Below, one piece after another: positions 36,007 through 44,620 of a DNA stretch of 64,000 nt. Origin of the DNA: Paenibacillus lycopersici (GTDB lineage Bacteria; Bacillota; Bacilli; Paenibacillales; Paenibacillaceae). Within the stretch, counting starts at the first letter, position 1. Each line of letters begins with the position of its first letter. Made by a program: the position numbers and the translations under genes. The stretch lies in the NCBI RefSeq assembly GCF_010119935.1, contig NZ_CP048209.1:1160001-1224000 (forward strand), in the 5' to 3' direction. A model generated the notes under the pieces. The model was not told the DNA's origin, searched no databases, and saw only the letters and a list, made by a program, of their open reading frames with translations.

Positions 36007-36230
36007 GAAAACAACCCTTTCGTCGTGGTCTGTTTTCAAGCTTGTTTACGTTAAGTTTAAAGAATCGGGCGCAAATGAACAATGGTATTATTTTTATAAA
36101 CTCGTCGTATTTTTGGGTTGCGCAAATAAAATGAACGATATCAAATACTGCCTGTTTCGGACCGTGCGGCGTTTCGCTATAGTGGGGGCAGGAAGCGGAC
36201 GACGGCATCGCCGGCATGAGGGGGAATAGC

Positions 36231-37526
36231 ATGATCAGAACGATTAGGCAGGAGGAGGCCCGGCAATCGCTCGAGCTGACGCAGGCGGCCTTCGCAGTGA
36301 AGTTCACGGAGAGCGGCATCGAGGAACGGGCCGCCCGCATGAACATGGAGCAGTATCTCGGCTATTATGCCGACGGGAGGCTCGCCGCGCAGCTGGCGGT
36401 TCTGCCGCTCGGCGTCTATGTGCAGGGCGAGGAGATGGCGATGGGCGGCATCGCCCACGTGGCTTCCTATCCGGAAATGCGCAGGCAGGGCATGGTCGGC
36501 AAGCTGCTTGTCCATAGCCTTGCGGCGATGCGCGAGCGCGGGCAAGCCGTCTCCATGCTGAATCCGTTCGCGTACGGCTTCTATCGCAAGTACGGCTGGG
36601 AGTATTACTCGGTGCAGCGCGCATGCACGCTCGACTTGAGCGCCGCGCCCAAGTATCCGGCCGCGCCTGGCGCCGTGCGGCGGCTGCAGGCGTCGGATTG
36701 GGCGCAGGCGGGGGCGGTCTATGACCGGTATGCCAGACGGTACAACGGGATGCTGCTGCGGGACGAGAACTGGTGGCTGCAGCATGTGTTTAAGCGGAAG
36801 CTCGGGTATTTGTCCGTGTACGTCGGGGGGGACGGTGGGCAGCCGACCGGTTATATGCTGTACGACATCGGGGACCGGACGATGACGATACACGAGCTTG
36901 TCTATCTCGACCGGGAGAGCCGGAACGGCTTATGGCAGTTCATCGCCAATCACGACTCGGTCGTCTCGCGGCTGCGCCTGACCGCGCCGGCCGACGATTC
37001 GCTCCTGTTCGCAATGGCCGAGCCCAAGCTTCAGCAGGAACTGCATGCGAACTTCATGTTCCGCGTCGTGGATGCCCCGGCATTCCTGAACCGGTACCGG
37101 TTCGCCGGCGGGGCTGCGCGGCTGCGCGTCCGGCTCGAAGACGAGCACGCCCCTTGGAATCGTGGGCTATGGCAAATCGCCGTGAGCGCGGACGGGTCCG
37201 CGGTCGCCTCGCGGGTTGCTTCTGCCGGGCAGGCTGCCGAGGATGCGGCAGGCGATGGGATCGCGGATCGGGAAGCGGATAGCGAATGGCGGGCGAGCGC
37301 GGAAGCGGGGGGCAATCGGAGGGAGAGCGGGCAAGCGGCAGGCGATGGGAATGCTGGCGCGGAAGCGATCGACTGCACGATCCAGACATTCTCGGCGATG
37401 ATGATCGGCTGCATGCGGCCGGCGCAGCTGGCGGATCTGGGCCGCCTGGAAGGCCCGCCGGAGGCGGTGGATGCTTGGGAGCGGGCGATCCCGCGGCGGC
37501 TGCCGCATATGATGGATTTTTTCTAG
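36231..37526 (+). CDS. Eis-like GNAT N-acetyltransferase
   Basis: 431 residues. The N-terminal GNAT domain has the acetyl-CoA pocket region GGIAHVASYPEMRRQGMVGK and NPFAYGFYRKYGWEYY; the middle is a second GNAT-like domain and the C-terminal part a sterol-carrier-like domain ending HMMDFF, the usual architecture of the Eis group (aminoglycoside/lysine N-acetyltransferases). Residues about 325-385, inside the last domain, are an Ala/Gly/Glu/Arg insertion encoded by degenerate short DNA repeats (37190-37370), not expected in the family. The ATG at 36231 has AGGGGGA six bases upstream. The substrate is unknown; in this position an amino sugar or peptide amine is as possible as an antibiotic. Confidence 0.8.
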   Translation: MIRTIRQEEARQSLELTQAAFAVKFTESGIEERAARMNMEQYLGYYADGRLAAQLAVLPLGVYVQGEEMAMGGIAHVASYPEMRRQGMVGKLLVHSLAAMRERGQAVSMLNPFAYGFYRKYGWEYYSVQRACTLDLSAAPKYPAAPGAVRRLQASDWAQAGAVYDRYARRYNGMLLRDENWWLQHVFKRKLGYLSVYVGGDGGQPTGYMLYDIGDRTMTIHELVYLDRESRNGLWQFIANHDSVVSRLRLTAPADDSLLFAMAEPKLQQELHANFMFRVVDAPAFLNRYRFAGGAARLRVRLEDEHAPWNRGLWQIAVSADGSAVASRVASAGQAAEDAAGDGIADREADSEWRASAEAGGNRRESGQAAGDGNAGAEAIDCTIQTFSAMMIGCMRPAQLADLGRLEGPPEAVDAWERAIPRRLPHMMDFF

Positions 37527-38103
37527 CGTGGCGGGTAGTGACGGAGCGGGGGGCGGCGGTGGAGCAGGTGAAACAGGTGAATCGTAAAGCCGGGGGGAGC
37601 AAGTGGAGCCAGTGGAACCGGGGGGCAGGTGAGCTGGCGAAACTGGGAGAGCAGGTGGAACCGGTGGAACCGGGGAGCAGATGAAGCTGGCGAAACCGGG
37701 GGAGCAGGTGAAGCTGGTGAAACCGGGGGAGCAGGTGAAGCTAGCGAAACCGGGAGAGCAGGTGGAGCAGGTGGAACCGGGGAGCAGGTGAAGCTGGCGA
37801 AACCGGGGGAGCGGGTGGAACCGGTGGAACCGGGGAGCAGATGAAGCTGGCGAAACCGGGGGAGCAGGTGAAGCTAGCGAAACCGGGAGAGCAGGTGGAG
37901 CAGGTGGAACCGGGGAGCAGGTGAAGCTGGCGAAACCGGGGGAGCGGGTGGAACAAGGAGAGCAGGTGCAGCCAGTGGAACCCGGGGAGTGGGTGAAGCT
38001 GGCGAAACCGGGGAGCAGATGGAACCGGGGAAGCTGATGGGACCAGTAAACCGGTGAGTCGGTGAAACCGTCCTGCGTTGTCCGGGAGGAGGAGGCGGGT
38101 GAG
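37527..38103. other. Gene-free region with 27-bp array
   Basis: Almost entirely occupied by the array at 37556-38055. No terminator with a T tract was found after the acetyltransferase gene. Confidence 0.8.
37556..38055 (+). repeat. 26-27-bp minisatellite (GCGAAACCGGGGGAGCAGGTGAAG)
   Basis: Around 18 units, mostly 27 bp with 26-bp variants such as CAGGTGGAACCGGGGAGCAGGTGAAG. Blocks of several units recur (37684 region versus 37840 region). Purine-rich on the plus strand. Confidence 0.85.
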
Positions 38104-39324
38104 ATGCAGAAGAAGAGAAGGTATGCGATCGTCGGCGCGGGTAATCGCTGCACGTACATGTATGCGATTCCAATCGCCAGGGATTACGCGGATATCGCGG
38201 TGATCGTCGGCGTGTTCGATACGAATGCCAAGCGGGCAGACTTGCTGCAATCGCGTATCGGCGGGCAAGCGCCGGTATATGACGATTTCGCGGCGATGCT
38301 GGACGAAGCGAAGCCCGATGTCGTTATCGTCACGTCGATTGACAGCACGCATCATACGTATATCGTGCAGGCGCTGCTCGCCGGCTGCGACGTTATTTCG
38401 GAGAAGCCGCTGACGATCGACGAAGACAAGTGCGCGCTCATCCTCGATACGGAACGGCGCACCGGCAAAAAAGTCACGGTCACCTTCAACCTGCGCTATA
38501 TGCCGTTCATGGGACGACTGAAGGAGCTGGCCGGCGGGGATACGCCCGGTACGATCACGCATGTGCATTTCGAATGGTTTCTGGACACTCGGCACGGCGC
38601 CGATTATTTTCGCAGGTGGCATCGCCGGAAGGCGAATTCCGGCGGGCTGCTCGTTCATAAGTCGACGCATCATTTCGATATCGTGAATTGGGTGCTGCAA
38701 GACGAGCCGGCGGAGGTGCAGGCTTTCGGCGCGACGCGATTTTATGGGCCGACCCGTACAGAACGGGGCGTGCGCTGCAGCGGCTGCAGCTATGCGGGCA
38801 GCTGCGAGTTCCATATCGATATTCGCGAGGGAGGCCATAAGCAGCTCTATGCGGATTGCGAGGACGTCGATCTGTATTATCGGGACGCTTGCGTCTTCGC
38901 GGACGAAATCGATATCGAGGATACGGTCAGTCTGACGGCCCGGTACGCCGGCGGCGCGATGATGAGCTACTCGTTGACGGCCTATGCGCCGTATGAAGGC
39001 TTTCGCATCGTCCTGACCGGAACGAAAGGCCGGCTGGAAGCATCGTACGCGGAAGGCGCGGCTGGCCCTTACGCCGGACAGACGCTGCAATCGATCCGGT
39101 TGTTCGACCGTCACAACGCGGTGATCGACCTTCCGCTGGCGGAAGAGAGCGGCGGCCACGGAGGCGGCGACGAACGGCTGCTTCGCGCGCTGCTGACGGG
39201 CGAAGCCGACGGCCGGCAGGCGACGAGCCGCGACGGGGCGCTGTCCTGCGCGATCGGCTTCGCCGCCAACCGGTCGATTCGGGAAGGCAAGGCGGTCCGC
39301 ATCGCGGATTTGATCACATTTTGA
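38104..39324 (+). CDS. Gfo/Idh/MocA-family oxidoreductase
   Basis: 406 residues. Rossmann start YAIVGAGNRCTYMYAIPIA, EKP motif in VISEKPLTI and the C-terminal alpha/beta dehydrogenase domain containing HKSTHHFD, where His is the usual catalytic position. A Cys-rich insert RCSGCSYAGSC (about residue 222) could bind a metal and is less usual. The family uses NAD(P) to oxidise or epimerise sugars, including a glycosidase branch (GH109). The ATG at 38104 follows GGAGGAGGAGG. First gene of the nagB/nagA operon. Confidence 0.85.
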   Translation: MQKKRRYAIVGAGNRCTYMYAIPIARDYADIAVIVGVFDTNAKRADLLQSRIGGQAPVYDDFAAMLDEAKPDVVIVTSIDSTHHTYIVQALLAGCDVISEKPLTIDEDKCALILDTERRTGKKVTVTFNLRYMPFMGRLKELAGGDTPGTITHVHFEWFLDTRHGADYFRRWHRRKANSGGLLVHKSTHHFDIVNWVLQDEPAEVQAFGATRFYGPTRTERGVRCSGCSYAGSCEFHIDIREGGHKQLYADCEDVDLYYRDACVFADEIDIEDTVSLTARYAGGAMMSYSLTAYAPYEGFRIVLTGTKGRLEASYAEGAAGPYAGQTLQSIRLFDRHNAVIDLPLAEESGGHGGGDERLLRALLTGEADGRQATSRDGALSCAIGFAANRSIREGKAVRIADLITF

Positions 39325-39341
39325 GAAGGATGGGGATCGGC

Positions 39342-40085
39342 ATGGACATTCACGTATTGGACAACGCGCGGCAGTTGGGCGAACGCGCTGCCGTTCATGC
39401 GGCATCGGTGCTGCAGGAGGCAATCGGCCGCCAAGGGAAGGCGAGGCTGCTGCTGTCGACGGGCTCGTCCCAGTTCGAGTTCTTCAGGGCGTTCGTCGCA
39501 CAGCCGGTGGACTGGCGCAAGGTCGAGATGTTCCACCTCGACGAATACGCCGGCATCAAGGCGGATCATCCCGCGAGCTTCCAGGCGTATTTGCTGGAGC
39601 GATTCATCGGACAGGTGCAGCTTGGCAAGTACCATCTCGTCGACGGCACCGGCGATATCGGCGCGACGATTGCCGGCCTGAATGAGGCGATCAGCGAAGC
39701 GCCGGTCGATCTGGCGATGATCGGCATCGGGGAGAACGCGCATATCGCGTTCAACGATCCGCCGGCGGATTTCGATACGGAGGAGCCGTACATCGTCGTG
39801 GAGCTGGACGAAGCCTGCAAAAGGCAGCAGGTCGGGGAAGGCTGGTTCGCGGGACTTGCGGACGTGCCGACCCATGCGATTACGATGAGCGTCCGGCAAA
39901 TCCTGAAGAGCCGCGTCATTCTATCCTGCGTTCCGCACGCGGTGAAGGCGGAAGCGGTGAGGAATACGCTTGAGCGCGAGATCTCTCCGGATACCCCGGC
40001 GACGATGCTGCGCACGCATCCGAACTGGACGCTCTATCTGGATCGCGCGTCGGCCGCGCTCGCCGGGCTTGAGGTGAGCGAGTAA
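39342..40085 (+). CDS. nagB: Glucosamine-6-phosphate deaminase
   Basis: 247 residues. Converts glucosamine-6-phosphate to fructose-6-phosphate and ammonia. Visible motifs: the phosphate loop STGSSQFEFF, the catalytic region FHLDEYAG, and GIGENAHIAFNDPPADF, where the family normally has GxDGHIAFNEP. It lacks the C-terminal allosteric extension of the enterobacterial enzyme. The ATG at 39342 is chosen for AAGGATGGGG upstream; in-frame starts at 39321 and 39330 overlap the previous stop or the ribosome site. The last codons and stop are part of a 98-bp direct duplication with the nagA start region. Confidence 0.85.
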   Translation: MDIHVLDNARQLGERAAVHAASVLQEAIGRQGKARLLLSTGSSQFEFFRAFVAQPVDWRKVEMFHLDEYAGIKADHPASFQAYLLERFIGQVQLGKYHLVDGTGDIGATIAGLNEAISEAPVDLAMIGIGENAHIAFNDPPADFDTEEPYIVVELDEACKRQQVGEGWFAGLADVPTHAITMSVRQILKSRVILSCVPHAVKAEAVRNTLEREISPDTPATMLRTHPNWTLYLDRASAALAGLEVSE

Positions 40086-40296
40086 CAGAAAGCGGACAGC
40101 GGTTTGAATGGCGAAAGAGGCGTTCGGCATGCGAAAGCGATGTGCGGGGACGCGCTGTGCTGCGGAAGAGCCGAGTGTAGCCGGACTTGAGGGGAACAGC
40201 GCGTCGGCTGTGCTCGCCGGACATGTGGTGAGCGAGTAACAGAAAGCGGATAGCAGTTTGAATCGCGAAGGAGGCGTTCGGAATGCGAAAGCGGTG
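40045..40296 (+). repeat. Direct duplication across the nagB-nagA junction
   Basis: Bases 40045-40142 are repeated at 40199-40296 (offset 154, about 88 percent identical by eye). Each copy contains the nagB tail and TAA, CAGAAAGCGGA, a ribosome site region and ATG CGA AAG CG. Only the second copy leads into nagA. Confidence 0.9.
40129..40239 (+). pseudogene. Vestigial 36-codon frame: nagA start fused to nagB end
   Basis: The first duplication copy keeps an ATG (40129) with MRKR, as in nagA, preceded by AAAGAGG. The frame then diverges and ends at 40239 with AVLAGHVVSE, echoing the NagB terminus AALAGLEVSE. It looks like debris of a tandem duplication rather than a functional gene, though translation is possible. 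Confidence 0.5.
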
Positions 40297-41590
40297 GACA
40301 GGGCGGCGCTATGATACCGGCGAGCAGGTACATATCGAGGTAGAGGACGGCGTGATCGTGTCCATCGTACCGGCATCCGAGATTGGCGCTGCAGGAGGAT
40401 CTTGGGTTACCGAGGATATTGATGTTACAGCAAGCGGTGAGACCGGCGAAAACGGATCGGGATTGCAGGCCAGGGCCGTCGCGGGGAGCGAGGGAATCGG
40501 TGGCGCAGTCAGCGGCGACGATACGGCTGGCGAGCTTTGGATCTCTCCGGGGTGGATCGATCTGCAAGTGAACGGCTTTGCCGGATTCGATCTGAACGGC
40601 GAGGAGACGACGGAGCAGGATGTTGCCGGCGCGGCGCAAGCGTTGTTCGCGCTCGGCGTGACAAGCTTCTGCCCGACCGTCATTACGGGCGGTGCGGCGC
40701 GAATCCGTCAAGCGATGCACGCGATCCGGGCCGCTTGCGAGCATGATCGGCTGCTCGGCGAAGCGATACCGGGCATTCATCTGGAAGGGCCGTACCTGTC
40801 GGCCGAAGACGGGCCGCGCGGCGCGCATGACCGAGCCCATATCCGCGACCCGGATGCCGCCGAATTCGCGGAATGGCAGCAGGCGGCGGGAGGACGGATC
40901 GTCCTGTGCACGATCGCGCCGGAGAAGGAGGGCGCGGCGTCGTTCGTCCGCTATCTCTGCGAAACCGGCGTCAAGGTCAGCATCGGCCATACGATGGCTT
41001 CACCCGAGCAGCTGCGGGAGGCGGTATCCGCCGGCGCGGCGCTGTCCACGCATCTCGGCAACGGCGCGCACCCGGTGCTGCCGCGGCACCCGAACTACAT
41101 CTGGGAGCAGCTCGCGGAGGATGCGCTGACCGCGATGTTCATCGCGGACGGCCATCACTTGGGCGCTGCCGCGCTCAAATCGATGATGCGGGCGAAGCAG
41201 GGCCGTTTCATCCTCGTCAGCGACAGCGTCAAATTCGGCGGCATGCCGCCGGGGCGCTATGCCAGCGAGATCGGGCAGGAGGTCGAGCTGCTGACCAACG
41301 GACGGCTGCAGACGGCGGCCGATCCCCGCATCTTGGCCGGTTCCGCGCAGCCGCTCGTCAACGGCATCGAAAATGCTATGAAGCTCGCCGGCCTTAGTCT
41401 GCGGGAAGCCATCGACGCGGCGACGGTCCGTCCCGCGGAAGCGATGGGCTGGCCCGGGCTCGGAAGGCTGCGCGTTGGGGCTCGGGCGAATTTGACCCTG
41501 TTTCGCATGGACACCCGCGGCAGGATCCGGCTGCGGCAGACGGTTGTCGGCGGGCAGATGGTCTGGCGCGATGGAGCGGCATTGGGCTGA
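40283..41590 (+). CDS. nagA: N-acetylglucosamine-6-phosphate deacetylase
   Basis: 435 residues, an amidohydrolase-superfamily enzyme that removes acetate from GlcNAc-6-phosphate to feed NagB. Motifs in order: WIDLQVNGFAGFDLNG, HLEGPYLS with the metal-ligand Glu, SIGHTMAS and STHLGNGAHPVLPRHPN with metal/substrate His residues, FIADGHHL, and VSDSVKFGG with the catalytic Asp. Compared with the usual length of about 385-395 it has an N-terminal insertion (about residues 33-72) rich in Gly/Ala/Ser/Glu, coded by GC-rich low-complexity DNA. AAGGAGG precedes the ATG at 40283. The order nagB-nagA is reversed from the common nagA-nagB. Confidence 0.9.
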   Translation: MRKRWTGRRYDTGEQVHIEVEDGVIVSIVPASEIGAAGGSWVTEDIDVTASGETGENGSGLQARAVAGSEGIGGAVSGDDTAGELWISPGWIDLQVNGFAGFDLNGEETTEQDVAGAAQALFALGVTSFCPTVITGGAARIRQAMHAIRAACEHDRLLGEAIPGIHLEGPYLSAEDGPRGAHDRAHIRDPDAAEFAEWQQAAGGRIVLCTIAPEKEGAASFVRYLCETGVKVSIGHTMASPEQLREAVSAGAALSTHLGNGAHPVLPRHPNYIWEQLAEDALTAMFIADGHHLGAAALKSMMRAKQGRFILVSDSVKFGGMPPGRYASEIGQEVELLTNGRLQTAADPRILAGSAQPLVNGIENAMKLAGLSLREAIDAATVRPAEAMGWPGLGRLRVGARANLTLFRMDTRGRIRLRQTVVGGQMVWRDGAALG

Positions 41591-42680
41591 TAAGAGCGTA
41601 CCGGGGGCACCGGGTGCAGTGAGCTCGGAAAAAGCTGCCGTAGGGAAGGAATTTGAGCTCAGAAGTGGCCTGGAGCTCGAAAAAGCTGCGGCAGGGAAGG
41701 AATTCGAGCAAGGAAGCGGCCTGGAGCTCGAAAAAACTGCCGCAGCAGCAGAAATTCGGCTCCGAGGGCGCTGCCGAGCCCGGAAAAGCTGCCGCAGCAG
41801 CAGAAATTCGGCTCCGAGGGCGCTGCCGAGCCCTAAAAAGCTGCCGCAGCAGCAGGAATCCGGCCCCGAAAGCGCCGCCGAGCCCGGAAAAGCTGCCGCA
41901 GCAGCAGGAATCCGGCCCCGAAAGCGCCGCCGAGCCCTAAAAAGCTGCCGCAGCAGCAGGAATTCGGCCTCGAAAGCGCTGCCGAGCCTGGAAAAGCTGC
42001 CGCAGCAGCAGAAATTCGGCCTCGAAAGCGCTGCCGAGCCCTAAAAAGCTGCCGCAGCAGCAGGAATCCGGCCCCGAAAGCGCCGCCGAGCCCGGAAAAG
42101 CTGCCGCAGCAGCAGGAAATCGGCCCCGAAAGCGCCGCCGAGCCCGGAAAAGCTGCCGCAGCAGCAGAAATTCGGCTCCGAGGGCGCTGCCGAGCCCTAA
42201 AAAGCTGCCGCAGCAGCAGGAATCCGGCCCCGAAAGCGCCGCCGAGCCCTAAAAAGCTGCCGCAGCAGCAGGAATTCGGCCTCGAAAGCGCTGCCGAGCC
42301 TGGAAAAGCTGCCGCAGCAGCAGAAATTCGGCCTCGAAAGCGCTGCCGAGCCCTAAAAAGCTGCCGCAGCAGCAGGAATCCGGCCCCGAAAGCGCCGCCG
42401 AGCCCGGAAAAGCTGCCGCAGCAGCAGGAAATCGGCCCCGAAAGCGCCGCCGAGCCCGGAAAAGCTGCCGCAGCAGCAGAAATTCGGCTCCGAGGGCGCT
42501 GCCGAGCCCTAAAAAGCTGCCGCAGCAGCAGGAATCCGGCCCCGAAAGCGCCGCCGAGCCCGAAACCGACTCGGCTCCAGTTCGCCAACGCAACCGCTAA
42601 CCGGTGCCAGCGCCCGACCGTATTGCTCGTCTCAAACGTTCATTGTCCCTGAACCCCCATAACGAAAGGAGCTGCTGCTA
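41591..42680. other. Gene-free region dominated by 52-bp array
   Basis: 1.1 kb between nagA and the next isomerase. Apart from short flanks it is the array at 41622-42560. The open frames on both strands across it arise from the repeat; with a 52-bp unit the reading frame changes at every unit. Confidence 0.85.
41622..42560 (+). repeat. Exact 52-bp tandem array, about 18 units
   Basis: The core CTGCCGCAGCAGCA starts at 41737 and then every 52 bp without exception to 42517 (16 positions); two more diverged units precede at 41635 and 41686 with 51-bp spacing. The unit reads AAAGCTGCCGCAGCAGCA, then GGAATCCGGCCCCGAAAGCG, then CCGCCGAGCCCGGA, with a few variants. The variant order from 41945 is repeated from 42257, a 312-bp (six-unit) higher-order duplication. 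Confidence 0.95.
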
Positions 42681-43559
42681 ATGGATCGCATACGCGATCG
42701 ATTAGGCGTTATCACGGACGAGGTTTCGTCCGATATCCTCACGGCGCTCGATTTTGCCGCGGCGAGAGGGCTGAAGCATGTCGAGCTCCGCAGCATCGAC
42801 AGCCGCAACGTGCTCGCGCTGAGCGACGAGGAGGCGGACCGGATACACGCGGAGGCGGAGCGCCGCGGCCTCTTCGTCTCCTGCGTCGCCTCGCCGGTAT
42901 TCAAGTGCGCGCTCGATGCGTCGAGACCGGTTGCCGAAGGCGACCGCTTCAACCAGGAGGAACGGACGCCCGCCGAGCATTTTGCCATGCTGGAACGCGC
43001 CATGGAGCTGGCGGAGCGGCTCGGAACGAACCGCATCCGCATCTTCTCGTTCTGGCGGGAGAGCGAACCGATCGAGCGGTTCGAGGCCGAGATCGTCCGC
43101 TACCTGGCGCGCGCAGCCGAGCTGGCCGAATCCCGCGGCATACTGCTGCTGCTGGAGAACGAGCCTTCCTGCAACGGGGGCTTCGCTGCCGAGGTCGCCC
43201 GCCTGACGGCTGCCGTGGATTCCCCCGCGCTGCGCGTACTGTGGGACCCGGGCAACGAGCAGTACGGCAACCGGCCGAGCTTCCCCGACGGGTATGCGGC
43301 GGTTCGCGGCCTGCTCGCCCATGTGCATCTCAAAGACGTCGCGATCGACGGGGCCGGCAAGCCCAGAGCCATGCCGATCGGCTCGGGCATCGTGCCGTAC
43401 GAGGCGCATTTTCAAGCGCTGCTGGCGGACGGGTATCCCGGCTTATTCACGCTCGAGACGCATTATGTCCCGGAAGGCGGAACCGCGATGGAAGGGACGG
43501 CGATGGCGCTGGACGGACTAACGGCGCTGCTGGAGCGGTTATCATCCGAAACGAGGTGA
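42681..43559 (+). CDS. Sugar phosphate isomerase/epimerase, TIM barrel
   Basis: 292 residues of the xylose-isomerase-like barrel. GLKHVELRS, the metal ligand Glu in LLLLENEPSC, VLWDPGNEQ, AHVHLKDV and FTLETHYV mark the strand ends. GAAAGGAG precedes the ATG. It is only distantly related to the isomerase at 25346. The stop lies four bases before the next gene, so it forms an operon with the two dehydrogenases. Confidence 0.85.
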   Translation: MDRIRDRLGVITDEVSSDILTALDFAAARGLKHVELRSIDSRNVLALSDEEADRIHAEAERRGLFVSCVASPVFKCALDASRPVAEGDRFNQEERTPAEHFAMLERAMELAERLGTNRIRIFSFWRESEPIERFEAEIVRYLARAAELAESRGILLLLENEPSCNGGFAAEVARLTAAVDSPALRVLWDPGNEQYGNRPSFPDGYAAVRGLLAHVHLKDVAIDGAGKPRAMPIGSGIVPYEAHFQALLADGYPGLFTLETHYVPEGGTAMEGTAMALDGLTALLERLSSETR

Positions 43560-43563
43560 TCGA

Positions 43564-44601
43564 ATGAGCGTGCGGCGATTCGGAATCATCGGCTGCGGCA
43601 CGATCGCGGACTTTCATATCGAAGCGATCCGCGGCTTGAACGGCGCTAGGCTCGCTGCCGTGTCCAGCCGGAACGGCCCCAAGGCACAAGCCGTCGCGGA
43701 GCGGGAAGGCTGCGCCTGGACAACGGACTACAAGGCGCTGCTGCAGCGGGATGACGTCGATATCGTATGCGTGACGACCTCGAGCGGCAGCCATTACCGC
43801 ATCGGCTGCGAGGCGCTTGCGGCGGGCAAGCATGTCGTCATCGAGAAGCCTGTGGCGATGCGCGCCGCTGAAGCGGCGGAGCTGTGCCGGCTTGCGGCGG
43901 ATCGCGGACTGACGCTGTCCGTCGTCTCGCAGCGCCGGTTCGAGCCGATTCACCGCGAGGTGAAGCGCATCCTGGAGGAGGGGCGCCTCGGCAAATTGCT
44001 GCTCGCCGAGGCGGAAGTGCCTTTTTTTCGGACGCAGGACTATTACGACAGCGCGCCGTGGCGCGGAACGATTGCCGAGGACGGCGGGGCGCTGATGAAT
44101 CAAGGCATTCACGCCATCGATCTGCTGCTCTGGTTCGCCGGCGAAGCCCGGGCCTTATGCGGCCGTACGGCGACGCAGACCCATGCGATGGAAGCGGAGG
44201 ATCTGGGCCTCGCCATCGTGCAGTTCAAGAACGGTGCGCTCGGTACCATCATGGCGTCGACGAGCATCGCGCCGGGCTTTCCTGCGGCCATCCGCCTGTA
44301 CGGATCGGAAGGTACCATCAAGCTGGAAGGCTCCGGCATCGCGCACTGGACGGTGCCCGGCTATGGGACGCCGCCGGCATTCGAATCGTCGCCGGCCTAC
44401 GGGGGCGTATCCGATCCGCGCAGCATCAGCCATCTCTATCACCAGCTGCAGCTGCAAAACGTACTGGAAGCGGTTGCTTCCGGCAGCAAGCCGCTCGTCT
44501 CGGGCGAAGACGGCTTCCGGGCCGTTCAGCTTATCGAAGCGGTATACGAAAGCTCGGCGGCCGGCAGGGAAATTGCCATTCTACCGCAAACGATTTTATA
44601 A
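43564..44601 (+). CDS. Gfo/Idh/MocA-family oxidoreductase
   Basis: 345 residues. NAD(P)-binding start FGIIGCGTIADFHIEAI, VIEKPVAM with the conserved EKP, and DGGALMNQGIHAIDLLLW with the catalytic-region Asp/His. AGGTGAT lies before the ATG at 43564. A typical sugar/inositol dehydrogenase in an isomerase-dehydrogenase-dehydrogenase operon, a combination used in inositol and keto-sugar catabolism; the substrate is not defined by the sequence. Confidence 0.85.
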   Translation: MSVRRFGIIGCGTIADFHIEAIRGLNGARLAAVSSRNGPKAQAVAEREGCAWTTDYKALLQRDDVDIVCVTTSSGSHYRIGCEALAAGKHVVIEKPVAMRAAEAAELCRLAADRGLTLSVVSQRRFEPIHREVKRILEEGRLGKLLLAEAEVPFFRTQDYYDSAPWRGTIAEDGGALMNQGIHAIDLLLWFAGEARALCGRTATQTHAMEAEDLGLAIVQFKNGALGTIMASTSIAPGFPAAIRLYGSEGTIKLEGSGIAHWTVPGYGTPPAFESSPAYGGVSDPRSISHLYHQLQLQNVLEAVASGSKPLVSGEDGFRAVQLIEAVYESSAAGREIAILPQTIL

Positions 44602-44620
44602 CGAGAGGGAGCATGAGAAA

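Noticed and set aside
41622..42560. CRISPR array
   Set aside because: The 52-bp units repeat along their whole length, with no unique spacers, no leader and no cas genes. The same applies to the arrays at 13.5, 45.8 and 61.2 kb.
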